Part shown: positions 43,829 through 51,890 of the stretch, one piece after another
Layout: each line of letters begins with the position of its first letter
Numbering within the stretch: the first letter of the stretch is position 1
Assembly: GCF_003028855.1 (NCBI RefSeq)
Contig: NZ_CP028324.1
Location: 3,906,001-3,970,000 of the forward strand
DNA length: 64,000 bases
Direction: 5' to 3'
Source: Pseudoduganella armeniaca
GTDB taxonomy: Bacteria; Pseudomonadota; Gammaproteobacteria; Burkholderiales; Burkholderiaceae_D
Notes under the pieces: model-generated
Seen by the model: only the letters and a program-made list of their open reading frames with translations
Database searches by the model: none
Told to the model about the DNA's origin: nothing
Translations under genes and position numbers: made by a program

Positions 43829-45491
43829 TGGCCCGCAACACCATCCGCACCGCCGCCGCCCTGGTGGCGCTGGCCGCCGCCGGCACCGCGCTGGCCGCGC
43901 CCGACCTGGGCCAGGCCGCCAAGCAGGCCACCAACTGGACGGCGATCGCCATGTTCGCCGGCTTCGTGCTGCTGACGCTGTTCATCACCAAGTGGGCCGC
44001 CAAGCGCACCCGCTCGGCATCGGACTTCTACACGGCCGGCGGCGGCATCACCGGCTTCCAGAACGGCCTGGCCATCGCGGGCGACTTCATGTCGGCCGCC
44101 TCCTTCCTCGGCATCTCCGCGGCCGTGTTCGCCAACGGCTTCGACGGCCTGATCTATGCGATCGGCTTCCTGGTCGGCTGGCCCGTGCTGACCTTCCTGA
44201 TGGCCGAGCGCCTGCGCAACCTGGGCCGCTTCACGTTTGCCGACGTCGCGGCCTACCGCTTCGCCCAGAAGCCGGTGCGCATGTTCGCCGCGTCCGGTAC
44301 GCTGGTGGTCGTGCTGTTCTACCTGATCGCGCAGATGGTCGGCGCCGGCCAGCTGATCAAGCTGCTGTTCGGCCTGGACTACTGGATCGCCGTCGTGCTG
44401 GTCGGCGTGCTGATGATGGTCTACGTGCTGTTCGGCGGCATGACCGCCACCACCTGGGTGCAGATCATCAAGGCCGTGATGCTGCTGGGCGCAACGACCT
44501 TCATGGCGTTCTCCGTGCTGGCGCTGTACGACTTCAGCCCGTCGGCGCTGTTTGCCGAGGCCGTGCACGTGCACGCCAAGGGCGACGCCATCATGGCCCG
44601 GGCGGCTTCATCAAGGATCCGATCTCCGGCATCTCGTTCGGCATGGCGCTGATGTTCGGCACCGCCGGCCTGCCGCACATCCTGATGCGCTTCTTCACCG
44701 TGCCGAGCGCGAAGGAAGCACGCAAGTCGGTGCTGTGGGCCACCACCTGGATCGGCTACTTCTATGTGCTGGTGTTCATCATCGGCTTCGGCGCCATCGT
44801 GCTGGTCGGTACCAACGCCGGCTTCAAGGACGCCGCCGGCAAGCTGCTGGGCGGCGACAATATGGCGGCCGTGCACCTGGCCAAGGCCGTCGGCGGCGAC
44901 GTCTTCCTCGGCTTCATCTCCGCCGTTGCGTTCGCGACCATCCTGGCGGTGGTGGCCGGCCTGACCTTGTCCGGCGCCTCGGCCGTGTCGCACGACCTGT
45001 ACGCCACCGTCATCAAGAAGGGCCAGCCGGCCCCGGGGAGCGAGCTGCGCGTGTCGAAGTTAACCACGGTCGTGCTCGGTGCCATCGCCGTGCTGCTGGG
45101 CATCGTGTTCGAGAAGCAGAACGTGGCGTTCATGGTGTCGCTGGCGTTTGCGATTGCCGCCTCGGCCAACTTCCCCGTGCTGTTCATGTCCGTCCTGTGG
45201 AGCAAGTGCACCACGCGCGGCGCCACCGTCGGCGGCTTCCTGGGCCTGATCACGGCCGTCACCCTGACCGTGCTGTCGAAATCGGTGTGGGTGGACGTGT
45301 TCCACAACGCGTCGGCCATCTTCCCGTACACGTCGCCCGCGCTGTTCTCGATGACGGTCGGCTTCGTCGGCATCTGGCTGTTCTCGGTGACGGACACGAG
45401 CAAGCGCGCCGCCATCGACAAGGCCGGCTTCGAGGCGCAGGAAGTCCGTTCGGAAACCGGCATCGGCGCGGCGGGTGCCACCGCGCACTGA
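43825..45491 (+). CDS. actP: cation/acetate symporter ActP, frame broken
   Basis: A sodium:solute symporter of about 555 residues once one base is restored in the CCC at 44597-44599 (then reading APGGFIKDPISGISFGMALM). The signal-like N-terminus (TIRTAAALVALAAAGTALA) is followed by about 13 helices, with SASDFYTAGGGITGFQNGLAIAGD-type and GTAGLPHILMRFFTV motifs typical of acetate permeases. It imports acetate and short carboxylates with Na+. Translationally coupled to DUF485 by an ATGA overlap. No acs gene is nearby. Confidence 0.9.
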
Positions 45492-45506
45492 GCCTGCTGC
45501 TGGCGG

Positions 45507-46076
45507 CTACTTGATGTTGGCCGCCAGCTTCGCCCAGACGGCGTCGCCGATGTCGCGGCGCCCTTCCGGCGGCTGGAACGACAGGAAGAAGGTGTCGTTC
45601 TTGACGCCGGTCGCCATGTACATGAAGTAGGCCGGCTGGCCGGTCGTGCCGCTCGTCATCGACACCAGCACGGCCGGATGCTTGCCGTCCTTGAACGGGC
45701 GCACCTGGATATTGGTCGCCACGCTTTTCATCTTGGTCAGCGAGCCGGGATCGTCGATGCCGTAGAAGACCTTGTGGCGCGCATCGTACGTGACCTTGGT
45801 CGCCAGGGACGCCACCAGGTAGCCGTTCCGCGTCGGCAGTTTTTCCGCAGTCGCTGTGGCCGCGTCGGCCGGGCGCATCCAGTACGAGTAACCGATGCGC
45901 TTCACGCCCGACTGGGCATACTCCGCCGGCACCGGCACGTTCAAGTCGATCGGCTGCGCCAGGCGGCCCTGCAGGATCTGGTTGATGGGCACGTCGCGCG
46001 TCCGCACAGGTTCGGCGGGTGCGGCCCAGGCCGCGGTGGCGGCAGCCAGGCCGGCTGCGATGAAGAGCGATTTCAT
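45507..46076 (-). CDS. exported hypothetical protein, 189 aa
   Basis: A signal peptide (MKSLFIAAGLAAATAAWAAPA) leads a periplasmic beta-rich domain (QGRLAQPIDLNVPVPAEYAQ, IGYSYWMRPADA, PAVLVSMTSGTTGQPAYFMY). No named family is recognised. It is convergent with actP (15 bp apart) and the first ATG is used. Could be a small binding or stress protein. Confidence 0.7.
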   Translation of the reverse strand: MKSLFIAAGLAAATAAWAAPAEPVRTRDVPINQILQGRLAQPIDLNVPVPAEYAQSGVKRIGYSYWMRPADAATATAEKLPTRNGYLVASLATKVTYDARHKVFYGIDDPGSLTKMKSVATNIQVRPFKDGKHPAVLVSMTSGTTGQPAYFMYMATGVKNDTFFLSFQPPEGRRDIGDAVWAKLAANIK

Positions 46077-46098
46077 GCTTTATCCTTGTTGTTGAAGA

Positions 46099-46437
46099 TC
46101 AGCCGCCGGCGCGCTTCGGCCGGTGGCCCTGCTTTGCCAGCACATCCATGATCAGGTCGCAGTGATCGCCCTGCACCTCGATCACGCCATCCTTGACCGT
46201 GCCGCCGGAGCCGCAGGCGGTGCGCAACTGCTTGCCCAGCACGGCCAGCGCGGCGGCGTCCAGCGCCAGCCCCTTGACGACGGTGACGCACTTGCCGCCC
46301 CGCCCCTTGGTCTGGCGCGCCACCCGCACATTGCCGTCGCCCAGCGGGACGGAGGCGGCCTTGCAGCCGCAGCACGCGACGGGCTGGCGGCAGCTCGGGC
46401 ACATGCGACCGGTCTCGGTCGAATAAACCAGGCTCAT
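46099..46437 (-). CDS. yciH: Sui1/eIF1-like translation initiation factor YciH
   Basis: 112 residues. An N-terminal zinc-binding-like segment (MCPSCRQPVACCGC) leads to the Sui1 fold with RQTKGRGGKCVTVVKGL and CGSGGTVKDGVIEVQGDH, the classic YciH motifs. It influences start-codon fidelity in translation. ATG 46437 is the start matching the family; the upstream in-frame extension lies over the neighbouring gene. Confidence 0.9.
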   Translation of the reverse strand: MSLVYSTETGRMCPSCRQPVACCGCKAASVPLGDGNVRVARQTKGRGGKCVTVVKGLALDAAALAVLGKQLRTACGSGGTVKDGVIEVQGDHCDLIMDVLAKQGHRPKRAGG

Positions 46438-46447
46438 GCAACGCTCG

Positions 46448-46684
46448 TCAGGCGGATGGTTCGAGCCGCGCCAGGCGCTGGCCGATAATGCCCCAGCGCA
46501 CGGCGACGCCATCGACATTGCCGCACAGCGCCCAGCCCGTGCCGATTTTCTCGACGGTGACGGGGCTTTCCAGTTCGACGGCCAGCTTCTCGGCCCACAT
46601 CCCGGCCGCGCCGCGGCCCTTGAACAGTTCGTTGCCGTCGTAGATCACGGTGGCGTCGAATACCGGTTTGGTGAAGATCGTCAT
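46448..46684 (-). CDS. small hypothetical protein, 78 aa
   Basis: 78 residues, MTIFTKPVFDATVIYDGNEL onward, with a beta-strand pattern (PVTVEKIGTGWALCGNVDGV). Lies 10 bp from both the ycaO stop and yciH, same strand, probably one operon. A ribosome site AAAGGAGACACC precedes ATG 46684. No family recognised; a cytoplasmic accessory protein is plausible. Confidence 0.6.
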   Translation of the reverse strand: MTIFTKPVFDATVIYDGNELFKGRGAAGMWAEKLAVELESPVTVEKIGTGWALCGNVDGVAVRWGIIGQRLARLEPSA

Positions 46685-46694
46685 GGTGTCTCCT

Positions 46695-48892
46695 TTATTT
46701 TGCGGCGGCCAGCGCGCGCGCCTTGTGCAGCTTGCGGTAGCTGTCCAGCAGGCGCTGGTGGCGGTCCAGGCCTTCCAGCGACATGCTGGTCGGCGTCAAG
46801 CCGTGGAAGCGTACGCTGCCGTCCACCGAGCCCAGGGCCGCGTCCATGCGCGCGTCGCCGAACATGCGGCGGAAGTTGGCCACGTAGTCGTCCAGCTCGA
46901 GGTCGTCGTCCAGCTCCACTTCCAGCACCACGTTCAGGGCCTGGTAGAACAGGCGGCGTTCGACCGTGTTGTCGTTGTATTGCAGGAAGGCGCCAACCAG
47001 GTCGTGCGCATCCTCGAAGCGTTGCAGCGCCAGGTTGATCAACAGGCGCAGCTCCAGCACTGTCAGCTGGCCCCACTCCGTGTTCTCGTCGAACTCGATG
47101 CCGATCAGGGTGGCGATGTCCGAGTACTCGTCCAGCTCATTGTTTTCCAGCCGGTCCAGCAGCGCTTCCAGCTGCTTGTCGTCCAGCTTGTGCAAGTTCA
47201 TGATGTCCGCGCGGAACAGCAAGGACTTGTTGGTGTTGTCCCATACCAGGTCCTCGACCGGATAGATCTCGGAATAGCCGGGCACCAGGATGCGGCACGC
47301 GACCGCGCCCAGTTCCTTGTATTCGGCGATATACACTTCCTTGCCGGCGTCTGCCAGCAGGCCAAGCAACCTGGCCGCTTCCTCGGCGTTGGCGTTCTCC
47401 CCTTCGCTGGTGAAATCCCACTCCACGAAGTCGTAATCGGCCTTGGCGCTGAAGAAGCGCCACGACACGATGCCGCTGGAATCGATGAAGTGTTCGACGA
47501 AGTTGTACGGCTCCGTCACGGCCGCGCTGGCGAACGTCGGCGGCGGCAGGTCGTTCAGGCCTTCGAAGCTGCGGCCCTGCAGCAATTCGGTCAGGCTGCG
47601 CTCCAGCGCCACCTCGAAGCTCGGATGGGCGCCGAACGACGCGAACACGCCGCCGGTGCGCGGGTTCATCAACGTCACGCACATCACGGGGTACTCGCCG
47701 CCCAGCGACGCGTCTTTCACCAGCACCGGGAAGCCCTGCTCTTCCAGCGCCTGGATGCCGGCCAGGATGCGCGGGTATTTCGCCAGCACGTCGGCCGGCA
47801 CGTCCGGCAGCGCCAGCTCGCCTCGATGATCTCGCGCTTCACCGCGCGTTCGAAGATCTCGGACAGGCACTGTACCTGCGCCTCGGCCAGCGTGTTACCG
47901 GCGCTCATGCCGTTGCTGGCATACAGGTTCTCGACCAGATTCGATGGGAAGTACACGGTGGCGCCGTCCGACTGGCGCACGAACGGCAGCGAACAGATGC
48001 CGCGCGCGACGTTGCCGGAGTTGGTGTCGATCAGGTGGGACGCGCGCAGTTCGCCGTCCGGATCGTAGATCTCCAGGCAGTATTCGTCCAGGATCTCTTC
48101 CGGCAGCGCATCCTTGCGGCGCGGCTTGAACCAGCGTTCGTTCGGGTGGTGCACGAAGTCGGCGTTGGCGATGTCCTCGCCCCAATAGGCGCCGGCATAG
48201 AAGTGGTTGGCGCTGAGGCGCTCGATGTATTCGCCCAGAGCGGAGGCCAGCGCGCTTTCCTTGGTCGCGCCCTTGCCGTTGGTGAAGCACATGGGCGAAT
48301 GGGCATCGCGGATGTGCAGCGACCACACGTTCGGCACGATATTGCGCCACGAAGCGATCTCGATCTTGATGCCGAGGCCCGCCAGCAGGCTCGACATATT
48401 GGCGATGGTCTGCTCCAGCGGCAGGTCCTTGCCGGGAATGTAGGTTGCGGCGCCCGCATCGGGCTGCAGGGTCAGCAGTGCCTGCGCATCCGCATCCAGG
48501 TTTTCCACTTCCTCGATAACGAACTCGGGGCCCTGCTGCACGACTTTTTTCACCGTGCAGCGGTCGATCGAGCGCAGGATGCCCTGGCGATCCTTGTCGG
48601 AGATATCGGCCGGCAGTTCGACCTGGATCTTGAAGGTCTGCTGGTAGCGGTTTTCCGGGTCGACGATATTGTTCTGCGACAGGCGGATATTCTCGGTCGG
48701 GATATTGCGCGTGTCGCAATACAGCTTGACGAAATAGGCTGCGCACAAGGCCGACGAGGCCAGGAAGTAGTCGAACGGACCGGGCGCCGAGCCGTCGCCC
48801 TTGTAGCGGATGGGCTGGTCGGCGATGACCGTGAAGTCGTCGAACTTCGCTTCGAGGCGGAGCTTGTCGAGAAAATTGACCTTGATTTCCAT
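46695..48892 (-). CDS. ycaO: OsmC domain/YcaO domain protein, frame broken
   Basis: One base lost at about 47817-47822 splits the gene; restored it gives 732 residues. The N-terminal about 140 are an OsmC-like domain (YKGDGSAPGPFDYFLASSAL, with a Cys in LCAAYFVKLYCD). The rest is YcaO, an ATP-dependent cyclodehydratase-type fold (GKGATKESALASALGEYIERL, PVMCVTLMNPRTGGVFASFG, YPVEDLVWDN). E. coli YcaO is linked to methylthiolation of ribosomal S12 by RimO; no RiPP precursor is seen nearby. ATG 48892 follows GGAAATCCT. It is the first gene of a run with yciH. Confidence 0.88.
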
Positions 48893-49025
48893 AGGATTTC
48901 CAGAAAACTGATGTGTGAAGTGCTGCCGTGCCCATGAAAGCACAAAGCCCCGCCGTGGCAGGGCTTGGGACGTCGGGATGGGGCAACGGCGAAACCGCGA
49001 TTATACGCAAGTTGGTGCTGTCGGT

Positions 49026-49922
49026 TCACGGGTTTGCTGCGGGGACGAGGTAGGCGGACAGCTCGTCCGGCGTGCCCTTGGGGAACGCCGCCGTCAGATG
49101 GTCGAGAAACGCCGACACCCGCGGGCTCAGCAGCCGGCGCGACGGGTACAGCGCCCAGATGGCGATCTCCGGCGTGTCGAGATCGCCCCACAAGGTAAGT
49201 CGGCCGGCGGCCACGTCATAGGCGACCAGCGACGCTGGCAGGCACGCGGCGCCCGCGCCGCCCAGGACCGCTTCGCGCACCATCACCATGGATGACAGGT
49301 ACAGCCGGGGCTCGATGGCGATGTGCTTGTTCCCCTTCAGCCGCCATGACGCTGGTCCTTCTGGATTCGCCCGCAGCACGGCGGCAACCGGCTCGCCATC
49401 CGCCGGCCGCGCAACCGTCGGGTGGGCCACGACGGCGAGCCGGTCGCGCAGGAAGATGCGTCCGACCAGCGTTTCGTCCGGGTCGGGGTTGACCCGGATG
49501 GCCAGGTCGTAGCCCTCCTCGACCATGTCCACCGCCCTGTCCTCGGTCGTGATTTCCAGGCGCACTTCCGGGTGCGCCAGCGCGAAGCTGGCGGCCAGCT
49601 TGCCCAGTGCCATCTGCGCAAACAACAGTGGCGCGCTGATGCGCAGCCGGCCGCTGACTGCGCCTTTGCCGGAGGTCAGCGCCGCCACCGTCTCGTCGAT
49701 CTCCAGCAGCAGCGGCGCCATGCGCGCATGAAAGGCCTGGCCTTCCTGCGTCAGCTTCAGCGAGCGCGCCCCGCGCTCCAGCAGGCGCACGCCCAGGCTG
49801 GCCTCCAGCTCGAGCACGCGGCGCGACAAGGTCGCCTTCGGGCGGCCGCTGGCGCGCGCGGCCCGGCCGAAGCCGCCGTGGCGGGCAACGAGGTTGAAAT
49901 CGGCAAGCGCGAGCAGGTCCAT
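49026..49922 (-). CDS. LysR family transcriptional regulator
   Basis: 298 residues. Winged helix at the N-terminus (LALADFNLVARHGGFGRAARASGRPKATLSRRVLELE) and a LysR substrate-binding domain (GRLRISAPLLFAQMALGKL, YDLAIRVNPDPDETLVGR). It is divergent from the NmrA-like gene with 111 bp between, the common LysR arrangement, so that gene and the DUF1857 gene are the likely targets. A clear T-N11-A box was not identified by eye. Confidence 0.9.
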   Translation of the reverse strand: MDLLALADFNLVARHGGFGRAARASGRPKATLSRRVLELEASLGVRLLERGARSLKLTQEGQAFHARMAPLLLEIDETVAALTSGKGAVSGRLRISAPLLFAQMALGKLAASFALAHPEVRLEITTEDRAVDMVEEGYDLAIRVNPDPDETLVGRIFLRDRLAVVAHPTVARPADGEPVAAVLRANPEGPASWRLKGNKHIAIEPRLYLSSMVMVREAVLGGAGAACLPASLVAYDVAAGRLTLWGDLDTPEIAIWALYPSRRLLSPRVSAFLDHLTAAFPKGTPDELSAYLVPAANP

Positions 49923-50033
49923 GTGTATCACCTGTGAGACGGAGTGTCTAATCTTACCGTCTATCGGCGCATTCGTGGGACACCTATCATTCAAAGCGTC
50001 AACCGACACTTCAACCAACCAGGAGCAAACATC

Positions 50034-50900
50034 ATGACCATCTTCGTTACCGGTGCCACGGGCAACGTGGGCCGCAACGTTGTCCAGCAACTCGTCCAGC
50101 GCGGCGCCCCCGTGCGCGCCCTCGTCCGCAATCCCGCCAGCGCCAACTTGCCCGCCAGCGTCGAAGTCGTCCAGGGCGACATGCTGGACGTCGGCGCGCT
50201 GCGCCGCGCCTTCGAAGGTGTCTCGACGCTGTTCCTGCTCAATGCCGTGGTGCCGGATGAAGTGACGCAGGCACTGATCACGCTGAACGTGGCGCGTGAA
50301 GCCGGCGTGCAGCGCGTCGTCTACCTGTCCGTGATCCACAGCGACCGCTACGTCAACGTGCCCCACTTCGCCGGCAAGTTCGCCGTCGAACGGATGATCG
50401 AGCAGATGGGCTTCTCGGCCACGATCCTGCGCCCGGCCTACTTCATGGACAACGACCTGACGGTCAAGGACGCGATCACCGGGTATGGCGTCTATCCGAT
50501 GCCGATCGGCGCCAAGGGCCTGGCGATGATCGATGCGCGCGATATCGGCGAGATCGCGGCGATCGAGCTGGTCCGGCGTGACGGCGCTGGCAGCGACTTG
50601 CCGCTGTCGCGCATCAACCTGGTCGGGCCGGATACGCTGACCGGTGCCGATGCCGCCGCGATCTGGACGGAGGCACTGGGCCGTCAGATTGCCTACGGTG
50701 GCGACGACACCGCCGCTTTCGAACAGAACCTGCGCCAGTTCATGCCGGCGTGGATGGCGTACGACATGCGTTTGATGAGCGAGCGGTTCCTCAGCGACGG
50801 CATGCTTGCCGGGCCGGAGGACGTCGCGCGCCTGACCACCCTGCTGGGCCGGCCGCTGCGCACATATCGCGAGTTCGTCGCCCAAGCCGTTGCCGCCTGA
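50034..50900 (+). CDS. NmrA-like NAD(P)-binding protein (atypical SDR)
   Basis: 288 residues with GATGNVGRNVVQQLVQRG at the dinucleotide site, VVQGDMLDVGALRRAF and VYLSVIHSDRYVNVPHFAGK, the pattern of NmrA/atypical SDR proteins such as quinone-oxidoreductase-like QorB. It may be a redox enzyme or redox sensor in the cytoplasm. AGGAG precedes ATG 50034. A decayed partial copy of this gene lies at about 54837-54991. The DUF1857 gene follows by 22 bp. Confidence 0.85.
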   Translation: MTIFVTGATGNVGRNVVQQLVQRGAPVRALVRNPASANLPASVEVVQGDMLDVGALRRAFEGVSTLFLLNAVVPDEVTQALITLNVAREAGVQRVVYLSVIHSDRYVNVPHFAGKFAVERMIEQMGFSATILRPAYFMDNDLTVKDAITGYGVYPMPIGAKGLAMIDARDIGEIAAIELVRRDGAGSDLPLSRINLVGPDTLTGADAAAIWTEALGRQIAYGGDDTAAFEQNLRQFMPAWMAYDMRLMSERFLSDGMLAGPEDVARLTTLLGRPLRTYREFVAQAVAA

Positions 50901-50921
50901 TCCCGCTGTTGGAGAGCCATC

Positions 50922-51395
50922 ATGATCTATTCGACTGCGACCGTCCCGGTCAACCCAGCCGGTGAAATCCCGCTGACCCGTGCCCAGGCCTGGCGAGGCC
51001 TCGTGCTGAAGGCGCGCGACGCCCGGCTGTTCCTGCCGCCCGGCTTGTGCAGCCGCTGCGACGTCGTCGAGGAAAGCCCCACGCACATCGTGCGCGAGGC
51101 CACCATCGGCGGCAACGATATTCGCGAGATCATCAGCTTTGACAAGGCAGAAAAGGTCTTGTTCTTCCAGGCCGGCGGCCCGCGCGAGGGTGTCATCGTC
51201 AACGAGCTGTTCGAGGATGCCGAGGGCGCGCTGCAGCTCAGGTTCTATTGCTATACCGGGTTACGCGGCAAGGTGCCGGGTGGGCCGGAGGAGCAGGCCG
51301 AACAGGCCTGGATGGACAGCGACAAGGGCTACCGGACGGCGTTGCTGTCGACCTTGCAGCGTACGCGCGAGCTGCTGGCGAAGGGCAGGCTGTGA
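50922..51395 (+). CDS. DUF1857/SRPBCC-like protein
   Basis: 157 residues: YSTATVPVNPAGEIPLTRAQAW, ATIGGNDIREIISFDKAEKV, QLRFYCYTGLRG. The pattern fits the DUF1857 (AtaL-like) family, a helix-grip fold that may bind a hydrophobic ligand. Co-directional with the NmrA-like gene, probably one operon under the LysR regulator. Function unknown in bacteria. Confidence 0.7.
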   Translation: MIYSTATVPVNPAGEIPLTRAQAWRGLVLKARDARLFLPPGLCSRCDVVEESPTHIVREATIGGNDIREIISFDKAEKVLFFQAGGPREGVIVNELFEDAEGALQLRFYCYTGLRGKVPGGPEEQAEQAWMDSDKGYRTALLSTLQRTRELLAKGRL

Positions 51396-51890
51396 CGCCG
51401 GCCGCCCCGTTCATTGCCGCGGCGTCGGTGCGGCGCGCGGCTGGCCGTCCACCTACAGCGTGGCCCTTCCTTCGTCACGACATAGCGGATCTCGCACACT
51501 TCCGGCACCGTGCCGAACGACTTGCCGTTGACGTACACCGTGCGATCGCGCAGTTCCACCTTGTCGCGATCCACCATGGCGATGCCAACCCGGCCCGTGA
51601 TCGTTGGACATCCTGGCGACGTCGATGCCGCGCTGGATGCCTGCGAACGGACGCTGTTCCCCCGCAGTGCCGGAATCGTCGAAGCTTGCGCGCGCAATCT
51701 GGAGCGCTTCTAGGGGACGATGCGCCCTGGAGCGTCGTTCGTCTCGTCTACCGTGATCGACAAGGACCAACAGCTGCAGCTCGCGGATCGCGCAGCGCTG
51801 GAGGGCAATGGCAGCGATCATGAATGCATGCAGTGCCGGCATGAGGGCGAAGCACTTTGGCTTGACGGGGAACCGAAGTGCTGTACTGCC
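51396..51890. other. 495 bp without an intact gene; coding-like fragment inside
   Basis: No full gene is supported. On the minus strand about 51470-51590 there is a short stretch with coding-like GC3 (MVDRDKVELRDRTVYVNGKS, then FGTVPEVCEIRYVV) that is closed by frame changes on both sides. It may be the remnant of a small gene. No operator or RNA was seen. Confidence 0.35.

Noticed and set aside
46695..48892. RiPP biosynthesis cluster around the YcaO gene
   Set aside because: No precursor peptide, dehydrogenase or exporter nearby; OsmC-YcaO fusions are ordinary chromosomal genes in this group.
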